NCBI GenBank assembly: GCA_024643545.1
Contig: JAHEMR010000007.1
Location: 1-64,000 of the forward strand
DNA: 64,000 bases
DNA from: Crocinitomicaceae bacterium
GTDB lineage: Bacteria > Bacteroidota > Bacteroidia > Flavobacteriales_D > Crocinitomicaceae
Direction: 5' to 3'
This document shows, one piece after another, positions 43,706 to 52,560 of the stretch. Position numbers and translations under genes: made by a program. Position 1 is the stretch's first letter. Every line of letters begins with the position of its first letter. The notes beneath the pieces are model-generated. The model ran no database searches and had not been told where the DNA came from. It saw only the letters and a program-made list of their open reading frames with translations.

Positions 43706-44748
43706 GTGAATTTGATCCAAATGGCGTTGGTATCGCTAATGGAAATATTTTTGGATTTCCGTACACCGAAGCAGAAGCGAATATTGTTATTGTCCCAATT
43801 CCATGGGATGCAACAGCTTCCTACGGCAAAGGAACAAGTGATGGACCAGAAGCGATTTTAGAGGCATCTACTCAATTGGATTTTTTTCATCCCGATTTAG
43901 ACCGTGCCTATGATACAAAAGTATATATGTCACCCATTTCGAAAGAGTGGAAAGAGATCAATGCACATTGTTGCGAACAAGGAATGGAGTACATTCAATA
44001 CTTGGAAACACACGGTGAGGAAAAAGCGTTGATGAAATACCAATCCACGTTGGATGAAATCAATGAAGCTCATGAAGCATTAAGAGCCAATTTAAAAGAA
44101 CGTTGTTTAGACTTATTAAAACAAGGAAAAATTCCAGCTGTTCTTGGCGGCGAGCATTCTACTCCGCTTGGTTTAATCGAAGCTTTAAATGAAACCTACG
44201 AAGACTTTGGTGTTTTACAAATCGATGCGCATGCCGATTTACGCGACGCATATGAAGGATTTTCTCAATCACATGCGAGCATCATGTTTAACGTTCTTAA
44301 AAACGCACAAAACATGTCCAAATTAGTGCAAGTGGGAATACGTGATGTCTCCGAACGGGAAGTGTTTTTAAGTAGGGATTCGGACCGTGTTCAGACGTAT
44401 TACGATTGGAGCATAAAAAACGAACAATACGCAGGCAGAATCTGGTCGGAGCAAGTGGAAGAAATGATTCAGCACTTACCGATGAATGTCTATGTTTCAT
44501 TCGATATTGACGGATTAAAACCAGAATTATGCCCACACACAGGAACACCCGTTGCTGGTGGATTCGAATTACAAGAAATCAGTTACCTTTTATTTAAATT
44601 AGCTAACTCCGGAAGAAAAATCATTGGATTTGACCTAAATGAAGTCGCTCCAGGTCCGGAAGGAGACTGGGACGCGAATGTCGGAGCACGAGCATTATGG
44701 CAGTTAGTCTGTGCGTGTGAAAAATCAAGAAGAAATCACCAAGGATAA
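43702..44748 (+). CDS. Arginase/agmatinase-family ureohydrolase
   Basis: 348 residues. Binuclear Mn site: His in LGGEHSTPLG, DAHADLRD (about 174-181), and the paired aspartates of SFDIDGLKP, with substrate-loop GTPVAGGF. The family hydrolyses guanidino compounds (arginine, agmatine, formimidoyl-glutamate). The length and an insert of about 70 residues after the N-terminal beta strand fit the agmatinase-like group found in Bacteroidota; I cannot name the substrate. Fourth-base overlap with murQ and a one-base overlap with the next membrane gene indicate one operon. Confidence 0.86.
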   Translation: MSEFDPNGVGIANGNIFGFPYTEAEANIVIVPIPWDATASYGKGTSDGPEAILEASTQLDFFHPDLDRAYDTKVYMSPISKEWKEINAHCCEQGMEYIQYLETHGEEKALMKYQSTLDEINEAHEALRANLKERCLDLLKQGKIPAVLGGEHSTPLGLIEALNETYEDFGVLQIDAHADLRDAYEGFSQSHASIMFNVLKNAQNMSKLVQVGIRDVSEREVFLSRDSDRVQTYYDWSIKNEQYAGRIWSEQVEEMIQHLPMNVYVSFDIDGLKPELCPHTGTPVAGGFELQEISYLLFKLANSGRKIIGFDLNEVAPGPEGDWDANVGARALWQLVCACEKSRRNHQG

Positions 44749-45257
44749 TGGATCAATTCAAACAGTACGGAATCATTTCCATCATTGGCATCGCATTCTT
44801 CAGTGGATTGTACGGAAGCATCGAACTTCTAAATTGGCAATTTTTTCCGTGGCTGCAAGTGGTCATCTTAAGTCTATTCACGTTCTTAATTGGGGTAATT
44901 CAATACCTGCACCGCGACAGAAATTCACAAACCTTCATTATTTCTACCTTGGCTTTTATTGGATTCGAATGGTTGATTTCGTTGATCCTTTTCAATCAGC
45001 CGGATTTACTTAAGGATAATGCGCAATTGGTCTTTCTACCTCTGATTTACTTTGTTTACTTCGCCTTGTTTTTATTGATTCAGAAGCGTAGCGAGCAGAT
45101 ACAAAAAATAGGAAGAATCCTTTTTTACATGTTAATACCTAGCACGTTAAGCTTCTTTCTCTATCCAAGTATTTGGAGTGCCGGTGGAATGGAATTATTG
45201 TTTCTAGCATTTATTGGATTGATTTTATTTTTCAAACCTATTTCTTCTGAGAAATAA
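44748..45257 (+). CDS. Small integral membrane protein of unknown function
   Basis: 169 residues with about five hydrophobic helices (about 8-26, 32-51, 60-78, 92-113 and 129-166, the last perhaps two). No motif recognised. Its ATG overlaps the stop codon of the ureohydrolase gene, so it belongs to the same operon. It ends inside the end of the convergent NlpC/P60 gene by 20 bases. Confidence 0.7.
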   Translation: MDQFKQYGIISIIGIAFFSGLYGSIELLNWQFFPWLQVVILSLFTFLIGVIQYLHRDRNSQTFIISTLAFIGFEWLISLILFNQPDLLKDNAQLVFLPLIYFVYFALFLLIQKRSEQIQKIGRILFYMLIPSTLSFFLYPSIWSAGGMELLFLAFIGLILFFKPISSEK

Positions 45258-46122
45258 ACGTACCGTATCCAACAATTCGTGGTTTCCAATAAGTAGAATT
45301 TTCTATTTCGACAATTGAAATTCCTTTCGAACTACTCGCGTGAATCATTGTTTTCACTTGTCCCCTTTCACTCACTAAAATGCCTACGTGATTAACCTCT
45401 TCACCATTAGAAAAGAATACAAAATCTCCCATTTGAGCTTCCGTTTCGGATAACTTGACACTTGCGGCATATTGATCTTTGGCTCGACGTGGAATCTTTT
45501 GTCCGGTTTGTTCCAAAACAAAACTTGTAAATCCACTGCAATCAAATCCACTAGGATCAATGCCCGCAGTCACATAAGGAGCGCCTAATTGCTTTTTAGC
45601 AATTTCAATTAAATCGGTTCGGTATTTTAATTCCGGGCGATTTGCAAATTGGAAGTCCCCTTTTTTTTCATCTACCTCGATTAAAGGTAAATCAGCAAAA
45701 AACGCATTTGAAAAATCTTTCCATTCGTTTAGGCGGAATGAGTCACTTTGTTTTTTCACTGTAAACCAAGCATCTAGGTCCTTTTTCAAGAAAGTAAGTT
45801 CGGAAATATGCGCAAGAATTATTTTTTGACCCTTTTCACTTTTCCTTAATTGGAGCAGAAAATCCTTCGCTTGTTCCGTTTCTGCAAGATGTCGCTTATA
45901 CCAATGTTCATCTTGTGCCAATTGAAGAGAAGCAATCGAACGGTAATATCCCGGAAGTTTGGTAAAGTCGTATTCAGGTTTATCCAACAGACGTGCTGAT
46001 TTTCGGTAAACCATTTTGTAATATCCTTGATCATATAACATTTCTAGGTGGTCAATTGCTGGATTCTGGGACAGCACTTGAAAATTCAAAAAGAGCAAAA
46101 GAAATCCGATGACCCTATTCAT
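45238..46122 (-). CDS. NlpC/P60-family cell wall peptidase
   Basis: 294 residues with a signal peptide (about 1-18). The C-terminal NlpC/P60 domain (about 165-290) has the catalytic Cys in FDCSGF (about 194), the His in EEVNHVGIL (about 240) and an aromatic/His third residue in MIHASSSKGISIVEI. The N-terminal 150 residues are helical and unrecognised. The family cuts peptide stems of peptidoglycan (gamma-D-Glu to diamino acid). It follows the propeller-like gene by 2 bases. Confidence 0.88.
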   Translation of the reverse strand: MNRVIGFLLLFLNFQVLSQNPAIDHLEMLYDQGYYKMVYRKSARLLDKPEYDFTKLPGYYRSIASLQLAQDEHWYKRHLAETEQAKDFLLQLRKSEKGQKIILAHISELTFLKKDLDAWFTVKKQSDSFRLNEWKDFSNAFFADLPLIEVDEKKGDFQFANRPELKYRTDLIEIAKKQLGAPYVTAGIDPSGFDCSGFTSFVLEQTGQKIPRRAKDQYAASVKLSETEAQMGDFVFFSNGEEVNHVGILVSERGQVKTMIHASSSKGISIVEIENSTYWKPRIVGYGTFISQKK

Positions 46123-46124
46123 TC

Positions 46125-47219
46125 CTAGTTCGTATATATTTTTCCTTCCGAAAAGACAATCGATGTTTTATTAAACAATTTCACTAAAACTTTATTGCCA
46201 TAAATTTCAAATTCCGCGTCACGCATATTTGTGATTTCCTGAACCTTACCATTGACCAACGCACTTACTCCACCAACAATGTTTCTAAAAACAAATGTGT
46301 TGTTTTTCAATAAATACTGACCTGGGAAGTAAGTTGCAACTTCAATTTTCTCGTTATTGGAATACGCAAATAAATAGCTGTTTTCTCGCCAAACAGTCAT
46401 GTCATCTTTTACATCCCAAAAAGAGGTTGAAAAATTTGAAAGTGCAATTTTTTCTCCGTTTTTAAACATCCATAAATTCCCATTCAAATCTTCGTAAACA
46501 ATAAATCCCCTACCCGACTTATACTGTTTTATCGGTGAAGATTCAACTTCTAAAAATTCACCTTTGTCAAACATCATAAATGATTGTGTGTATGGATTTT
46601 TAAAACAGAATACATCCGTCCCAATGTTAAACTCAACAGGCTCCTCATTATAGGTGCCAATTTCATATGTTTTACCTTGCCAAAAACAAAAATAGGTGTC
46701 GCTGTTATCCTTGTACACTGCAATATTTTCACCGACCGCTGATGGCATTAATAGCCCATTTGTCATGGTAACTAAAGGCATTACTTGTTTGTTCCAATAC
46801 ACATTTAACGATTGATACCTGGTGTCTTCAAAAACAATGATGCTATCTTTCACAATGAAGCCTCTCCCGAAATTCGTCAATGGTGTATATTTACCCGCAT
46901 CCCACATACGAAGTCCATTCGCGATTTTGTAGCCCACCAAATGATCTGAAACTTGGTATTCGACATTTAATGCCGTCACATCTTTGCGTTCGATTCCATC
47001 ATAAATCCGCATGTTACCTCTTGTATCGATGTAGGCAACCACATCATCACCTGCTTTGTAACTAAGAATGGGTTGAATTTCAATTGGTCGGAAAAATCCT
47101 TCTTGAAAATTCACAAAGAAATTATTAAAGTCCATGGTAGGAACAACCAATTGTCCGTGAACGATTGATGAAATGAGAACTAAAAATCCCAAGTATATTT
47201 TTGTGGGTATAAAACGCAT
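46125..47219 (-). CDS. Secreted protein with nine short repeats, propeller-like
   Basis: 364 residues with a signal peptide (about 1-22). The mature protein is built from about nine imperfect repeats of roughly 38 residues with the shape hydrophobic-[Y/F]-x-[D/N]-x4-hydrophobic-[F/Y/W]-x-x-G, for example VVAYIDTRGNMRIYDG, FIVYEDLNGNLWMFKNG and FCFKNPYTQSFMMFDKG. This looks like a beta-propeller, but I do not recognise a named family. First gene of a two-gene unit with the NlpC/P60 peptidase, so a cell-envelope role is possible. Confidence 0.7.
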   Translation of the reverse strand: MRFIPTKIYLGFLVLISSIVHGQLVVPTMDFNNFFVNFQEGFFRPIEIQPILSYKAGDDVVAYIDTRGNMRIYDGIERKDVTALNVEYQVSDHLVGYKIANGLRMWDAGKYTPLTNFGRGFIVKDSIIVFEDTRYQSLNVYWNKQVMPLVTMTNGLLMPSAVGENIAVYKDNSDTYFCFWQGKTYEIGTYNEEPVEFNIGTDVFCFKNPYTQSFMMFDKGEFLEVESSPIKQYKSGRGFIVYEDLNGNLWMFKNGEKIALSNFSTSFWDVKDDMTVWRENSYLFAYSNNEKIEVATYFPGQYLLKNNTFVFRNIVGGVSALVNGKVQEITNMRDAEFEIYGNKVLVKLFNKTSIVFSEGKIYTN

Positions 47220-47223
47220 GAGT

Positions 47224-47231
47224 CAAATTTA
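47224..47231 (-). promoter_or_regulatory. -7 box of the propeller/NlpC operon, 4 bases from the start codon
   Basis: Minus-strand TAAATTTG, exact match, ending 4 bases before the ATG at 47219; predicts a leaderless mRNA. Confidence 0.65.
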
Positions 47232-47339
47232 ACCAATTTTTGGGCCAATTTGACGCCTTTATAGAAAAGAGAAAAATTCCAAGTAGTTTTTTAGTAAACC
47301 TCAATTTTCTGAACTACATTCGTGTTCCAAATTTTGAAA

Positions 47340-48806
47340 ATGAAAAAGTTAGTATTAATCGGATGTTTTTCTGCGTTCAGCTTCCTTAGTGTTGGACAAA
47401 AGAAAATAGAATACATCTCCTATGATTTACCGAATGGTTTACATGTAATCATTCACGAAGAGCACGCCACACCGATCATCGCGGTTTCCGTTTTGTATCA
47501 CGTTGGATCCAAAAACGAAAATGCAGACCGCACAGGTTTTGCGCATTTCTTTGAACACCTGTTGTTCGAAGGATCTGTCAACATTGGACGCGGAGAATAC
47601 AGTGAACTAGTTGAAAAAAACGGAGGTACATTGAATGCGAATACGTCGCAAGACCGAACGTATTACTATGAAATTCTTCCTTCGAACCAATTAGAACTTG
47701 GACTTTGGTTAGAAAGCGAACGCATGCTTCATGCAAAAGTGGACATCAAAGGAATCGAAACACAGCGTAGCGTAGTAAAAGAAGAAAAAAGACAGCGTGT
47801 AGACAACCAACCTTATGGTTCGTTCTTTACAGAAATGTTCAAAAACGTATTCAAAACACATCCATACAATTGGGCTCCGATTGGAAGCATGGATCACCTT
47901 GATGCTGCGCAAGAAGAGGATTATGTGAATTTCTATAAAAACTACTACGTTCCTTCTAACGCAACACTTTCCATTGCTGGAGACTTAGATGTTGCGCAAA
48001 CAAAAGCATGGATTGACAAGTATTTTGCTTCGATTCCGCAAGGACAAGCAATTAATCTTTACCGCGATTTCATTAACCAATCAGATGCAGATTTTGAAAA
48101 ACGTTACGGTATTTCAAAAAGCAAGTTTGACGGGAAAAACTTCATGTCTTCCACAAGTCCTGAAGCGAAAAAAATGATCGCAAGTTACTTGGCAAAACCA
48201 ATTGTAATCAACCGAACTGCAAAGGACAAAACAGTATTAACTGGGGTAAAGAAAGAGGTTATTTACGATAATATTCAACTTCCAGCGATTTTCATGGGCT
48301 ATAAATTCCCAGAACAAACAAATCCAGATACTTATGCACTTGAAATGATGAATGAGGTTCTTTCTGGAGGTAGTTCATCTCGCATCAATAAAATAATCGT
48401 AGAGAAAAAAGAAATGGCTCAGTATGCCTTTTCTTTCAATTACGGATTAGAGGATGCTGGTATTGGAATCATGGCGGCAATCGCAGCGAAGGATGTAAAC
48501 TTGGACGATATTCAAAAAGAATTCGACGAGCAAATTCGTTTAATGCAAACGGAATTAATTTCCGAGGAAGAATTTCAAAAGGCAAGAAATAAATTCGAGA
48601 ATGACTTAGTATCTGCCAACGCATCCATTGCTGGAATTGCCGAAAACCTAGCAGATAATTACGTGTATTACGGTGATGCAAATCGCGTGAATACACAACT
48701 GGAAAATTACATGAAAGTAACCAGAGAAGATATTCAACGAGTTGCTTTGAAATACTTGACGCAAGATGCACGTGTCATCTTACATTACTTACCAAAAGAA
48801 AAATAA
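47340..48806 (+). CDS. M16-family zinc peptidase (catalytic partner)
   Basis: 488 residues from the ATG at 47340 (signal peptide MKKLVLIGCFSAFSFLSVGQ). The inverted zinc motif HFFEH (HxxEH) is intact in FAHFFEHLLFEGS, and the downstream Glu is in VVKEEKRQR. The C-terminal half has the M16 non-catalytic domain. It lies 11 bases before a second M16 gene lacking the zinc site, so the two probably form a periplasmic heterodimer, as in other bacterial M16B pairs. Confidence 0.92.
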   Translation: MKKLVLIGCFSAFSFLSVGQKKIEYISYDLPNGLHVIIHEEHATPIIAVSVLYHVGSKNENADRTGFAHFFEHLLFEGSVNIGRGEYSELVEKNGGTLNANTSQDRTYYYEILPSNQLELGLWLESERMLHAKVDIKGIETQRSVVKEEKRQRVDNQPYGSFFTEMFKNVFKTHPYNWAPIGSMDHLDAAQEEDYVNFYKNYYVPSNATLSIAGDLDVAQTKAWIDKYFASIPQGQAINLYRDFINQSDADFEKRYGISKSKFDGKNFMSSTSPEAKKMIASYLAKPIVINRTAKDKTVLTGVKKEVIYDNIQLPAIFMGYKFPEQTNPDTYALEMMNEVLSGGSSSRINKIIVEKKEMAQYAFSFNYGLEDAGIGIMAAIAAKDVNLDDIQKEFDEQIRLMQTELISEEEFQKARNKFENDLVSANASIAGIAENLADNYVYYGDANRVNTQLENYMKVTREDIQRVALKYLTQDARVILHYLPKEK

Positions 48807-48817
48807 TCGACTGAAAC

Positions 48818-50899
48818 ATGAAAAAGATATTCACACTTTGCTTTCTGGCGCTAGGTACTTGGACAACAGCTCAAGTAGATCGCTCGATTATGCCTGCACC
48901 AACGCAAGCAAAAAAAATCAATATTAAAGACTCTGAAGTTTTTACCATGTCAAATGGTATCACGGTGATCCTTTCTGAAAACCACAAATTGCCAAGGGTT
49001 TCCTTTGACTTAAACATGGGTTCAGATCCACGATTAGAGGGTTCCAAAGCAGGACTTTCAGACATGGCAGGTTCACTGATAATGTCGGGAACATCTACGA
49101 GAACAAAAGATAAATTGGACCAGGAAATCGATTTTATCGGTGCTTCTATCGGAGCGGACAAATCATCTATTTCCATGTCTTGTTTAACAAAACACATGGA
49201 CAAAGGTCTAGCGCTAATGTCAGATGTCTTGTTGAATGCGAATTTTCCACAATCTGAATTTGATCGCATTAAAAAACAAAACGTTTCCAGTTTAATGTCA
49301 GCGAAATCTGATGCTGGGACAATGGCCCAAAATGCAACGGTAAAAATCAACTTCCCGAATCACCCATTTAGTGATGTGATGTCAGAGGAAACGTTGAATA
49401 ACATTAGCCGAGAAGATGTTGTTTCTTATTATAAAGCAAACTTCACTCCCACAGGATCCTATTTAGTGGTAGTTGGTGACATTACACGACAACAAACAGA
49501 GGCGATGGTAAATGCTTATTTTGGCAAATGGACAGGCGGTAACGTGTATACCGATCAACCTAATTCCGGAAGTTATACGAAAGGAAACCGAGTTGTTTTT
49601 GTTAAAAAACCAGGAGCTGTTCAATCAGTGGTATACGTTACGTTTCCAATTGAAATGAAAACCGGAGATAAAAATCAATTGCCATTGACTGTATTAAACG
49701 GAATTCTTGGTGGTGGTGGATTTGGAACGCGTTTGATGCAGAATCTACGCGAAGACAAAGCTTACACGTATGGTTGTTATTCAAGCCTAAACATCACCGA
49801 AGATGGTTCATGGATGTCGGCAGGTGGAAATTTCCAGAATGCCGTTACTGATTCAGCAATTGAACAAATTCTATTGGAATTTCAAAAAATCACCAATGAA
49901 TATGTTACCGATGAAGAATTGAACTTAACAAAAACTAATATGGCCGGTGGATTTGCTCGCTCATTAGAACGTCCGCAAACAATCGCGCGTTTTGCCTTGA
50001 ACATCATCAAAAACAAATTGCCAAATGACTATTATCAAACGTATTTACAACGTTTAGAAGGTGTTTCTAAAGAAGATATTCTTCAAATGGCACAGCAATA
50101 CTTCACTTCTAAAAACTGTAACATTATTGTTGTAGGTAACGAAGAGGTAGTGGAGAAATTAAAACGTTTTGATGCGGATGGGAAAATCGAAGTATTGGAC
50201 GCTTTTGGAAATGTCATGAAGGACACCAAACCAGCTGACATTACTTCTGTTCAGTTAATCGATAATTACGTCATGGCGTTAACCAATACCACATCGAAAA
50301 AAGCAGCTGCTAAAAAAATAAAAGCGATTAAAAACTTCGAGCGCGTATATGAGTTAAAAGGTGACCAAATTCCATTTGCGTTAAAATCAACAGAAATTTT
50401 TGTTGCACCAATGACCGAAGGGCAAAAACTAGAAGGACAAGGAATGGTATTCCAAAAGTCTTTCTATGATGGTAAAAGTGGATTTACCTTCAACATGCAA
50501 ACAGGAAAAACAGCATTGACCGAAGAAGAATTATCCTCGAAAGCGAAGTCCAACGGAATTATTCCAGAGATGAACTTTGTCAAAAATGGATTGGCCCACG
50601 AACTTGTTGGAATTGAAAACATCAACGGTGTAGATTACTATGTATTGAAAACAATAGATGGGAAAAATGAATCCTTTGATTACTTCAATAAAACAACCTT
50701 TATGAAAGAAAAGTCCATCAATGTGATGAACCGAGATGGTGAAACAATGGAATCTACGATTACTTACGGTGACTTCAAAGAGGTGAACGGAATGAAATTT
50801 GCGCATTCCATTACCCAATCAGTTGGACCTATGGTGCTTTCTGGAACGGTGACTTCTTTAACCGTTAACGGTAAAATCGATTTGAAAATTTTCGAATAA
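48818..50899 (+). CDS. M16-family protein without zinc motif (non-catalytic partner)
   Basis: 693 residues with a signal peptide (about 1-18, GTWTTAQ). Two M16 domains are present (the N-terminal strand MSNGITVILSENHKLP and ARSLERPQTIARFALN later), but the HxxEH position reads GLSDMAGSLIMSG, so it cannot hold zinc. The C-terminal 180 residues form an extra domain (ELKGDQIPFALKSTEIFV... to ...TVNGKIDLKIFE), probably a periplasmic beta domain related to LolA-like or DUF-type extensions. Partner of the preceding peptidase. Confidence 0.9.
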   Translation: MKKIFTLCFLALGTWTTAQVDRSIMPAPTQAKKINIKDSEVFTMSNGITVILSENHKLPRVSFDLNMGSDPRLEGSKAGLSDMAGSLIMSGTSTRTKDKLDQEIDFIGASIGADKSSISMSCLTKHMDKGLALMSDVLLNANFPQSEFDRIKKQNVSSLMSAKSDAGTMAQNATVKINFPNHPFSDVMSEETLNNISREDVVSYYKANFTPTGSYLVVVGDITRQQTEAMVNAYFGKWTGGNVYTDQPNSGSYTKGNRVVFVKKPGAVQSVVYVTFPIEMKTGDKNQLPLTVLNGILGGGGFGTRLMQNLREDKAYTYGCYSSLNITEDGSWMSAGGNFQNAVTDSAIEQILLEFQKITNEYVTDEELNLTKTNMAGGFARSLERPQTIARFALNIIKNKLPNDYYQTYLQRLEGVSKEDILQMAQQYFTSKNCNIIVVGNEEVVEKLKRFDADGKIEVLDAFGNVMKDTKPADITSVQLIDNYVMALTNTTSKKAAAKKIKAIKNFERVYELKGDQIPFALKSTEIFVAPMTEGQKLEGQGMVFQKSFYDGKSGFTFNMQTGKTALTEEELSSKAKSNGIIPEMNFVKNGLAHELVGIENINGVDYYVLKTIDGKNESFDYFNKTTFMKEKSINVMNRDGETMESTITYGDFKEVNGMKFAHSITQSVGPMVLSGTVTSLTVNGKIDLKIFE

Positions 50900-50920
50900 G
50901 TCACAATCGAATAACGAATT

Positions 50921-50952
50921 AAACGCCATTCTTAACGGATGGCGTTTTTTTT
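50921..50952 (+). terminator. Terminator after the M16 gene pair
   Basis: Arms AAACGCCAT (50921-50929) and ATGGCGTTT (50939-50947), followed by a T-run. Confidence 0.88.
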
Positions 50953-50960
50953 TACCTTTA
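50953..50960 (+). promoter_or_regulatory. -7 box of the Asp-box protein gene, 4 bases from the ATG
   Basis: TACCTTTA, one base from consensus, 4 bases before the ATG at 50965; a leaderless transcript is likely. Confidence 0.5.
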
Positions 50961-50964
50961 TCTC

Positions 50965-52530
50965 ATGAAAATAGTTGTATTCAATGTAGTGCTTTTCATT
51001 TTTTTCAGTGCAAAAATCACTGCGCAAAACCAACTTGTTTCCGAGGGAAACATTTTTGAAGGCGAGCCATACCTCGTTATGAGTCCAGCAAATCATCAGC
51101 ATTTAGTGGCGGCATGGATGGGAATTCAATTTAACAACAAGGTCGTTATTAAAACTTCCGTATCTGATAACGGCGGTAATACTTGGTCGACACCGATTTG
51201 GCAAACACACCTGGACCCTACCTTTTCCAGTGCAGATGTTTCACTCGCATACGATCACCAAGGGAATCTGTTTATGTCTTACATTGATTACGATAACGTA
51301 AACTTTAGCGCAGGAAAAGTACTTGTACGCAAATCCATCGATGGTGGGCTTTCATGGGGAAATCCAATCACCGCACTAGATGTCAGTACCTTTCCCAATC
51401 AAGTAGCCATCGATCGTCCGTGGATGGTCATCGATCAAACATCTGGACCAAATTCCGGAACGATTTACATCACAAACATGAATGCCAATCAACCGACACT
51501 GATTACGCCACCATATCATCCGTATGTTTCCATCAGTACTGATGGGGGACAATCGTTTCAATCAGAACCATTGGATGCCACTGGATTCCTAGCTGGAACA
51601 ACTATTCCTCAACCTATGGCTTCTCCGGTAGTTACTTCGGATGGTCGTTTCATCGCGCTTTATCCGAGCTATTTACCTAGTCAAAGTTTATTGCCACGAT
51701 TGATCCGTGTACAATCGAATAACCAAGGACAAACCTACACATACGATACCGCGTATCAAGGACAAGGATTTGGAACAAGCAATTCACTTGTAAAAGCCGG
51801 ACCATTGTTACGAGCAAATCCTACCAACGCAAATCAAATGAGTTATTTCTTTTTAAGTGATGCTTTTGGAGAATCGGATATTACTTTCATCGAAACAAGC
51901 AACAATGGCCTTACTTGGAGTAGTCCGACACGCATCAATCAAGATCCAATTGGAAATGGAAAAATACAAGATTTAATTTGGGCTGATTACGCATCAAATG
52001 GTGATTTAGCTGTGTGCTGGCGCGATAGAAGAAATGCGAGTGGGACGGGATATTCAGTTCCAAGTGAATTATTCTGCACTGTTCGAAATTCGATTACAAA
52101 CACCTGGCTCACTGATTTCTCAGTAAGTGATCAAGCAGCGAATCACCTACCAATTTTAGAAGAATCAGGAAATGATTTTATGAACGTAATCCTCGAAAAC
52201 GACACCTTGAATGTGATCTGGGGCGACGTCCGATCTGGAAGTTTAAAAATCTATTTTAGCAAACGAGGAATTTATGATTCGACAAATCTGATTATTAGTT
52301 TGCCAGAGCCTGAATACATGGTCTTTCCGAATCCAGTGAGCACTGATCTTTCAATTTCCAAAGAATTCATTGGTGCTGATTTTTATTTGATCACATCAGA
52401 AGGTAAGTCCATTCAAAACGGAAAAATTGAATCGTCACTGCTCCCATTTGAATCGCTCCCAACGGGAACATATCAACTACTAATCATTTCGCAAGAAAAA
52501 CGGTATCAATATCACCTCATCAAGCATTGA
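50965..52530 (+). CDS. T9SS-secreted sialidase-like propeller protein with Asp boxes
   Basis: 521 residues with a signal peptide (about 1-20). Asp boxes of the SxDxGxTW type appear at least four times (SDNGGNTWS, SIDGGLSWG, STDGGQSF, SNNGLTWS), the hallmark of six-bladed sialidase-like or BNR propellers. Catalytic residues of sialidases (Arg triad) cannot be identified by eye, so this may be a non-enzymatic propeller. The C-terminal 75 residues are a type A T9SS sorting domain (MVFPNPVSTDLSI...). Confidence 0.85.
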   Translation: MKIVVFNVVLFIFFSAKITAQNQLVSEGNIFEGEPYLVMSPANHQHLVAAWMGIQFNNKVVIKTSVSDNGGNTWSTPIWQTHLDPTFSSADVSLAYDHQGNLFMSYIDYDNVNFSAGKVLVRKSIDGGLSWGNPITALDVSTFPNQVAIDRPWMVIDQTSGPNSGTIYITNMNANQPTLITPPYHPYVSISTDGGQSFQSEPLDATGFLAGTTIPQPMASPVVTSDGRFIALYPSYLPSQSLLPRLIRVQSNNQGQTYTYDTAYQGQGFGTSNSLVKAGPLLRANPTNANQMSYFFLSDAFGESDITFIETSNNGLTWSSPTRINQDPIGNGKIQDLIWADYASNGDLAVCWRDRRNASGTGYSVPSELFCTVRNSITNTWLTDFSVSDQAANHLPILEESGNDFMNVILENDTLNVIWGDVRSGSLKIYFSKRGIYDSTNLIISLPEPEYMVFPNPVSTDLSISKEFIGADFYLITSEGKSIQNGKIESSLLPFESLPTGTYQLLIISQEKRYQYHLIKH

Positions 52531-52548
52531 CAATTAGAATTTAAACGG

Positions 52549-52556
52549 TATATTTG
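52549..52556 (+). promoter_or_regulatory. -7 box of dnaX, 4 bases from the ATG
   Basis: TATATTTG, exact match, followed by TTCC and then the ATG at 52561. A predicted transcript start falls on or next to the A of the start codon. Confidence 0.7.
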
Positions 52557-52560
52557 TTCC

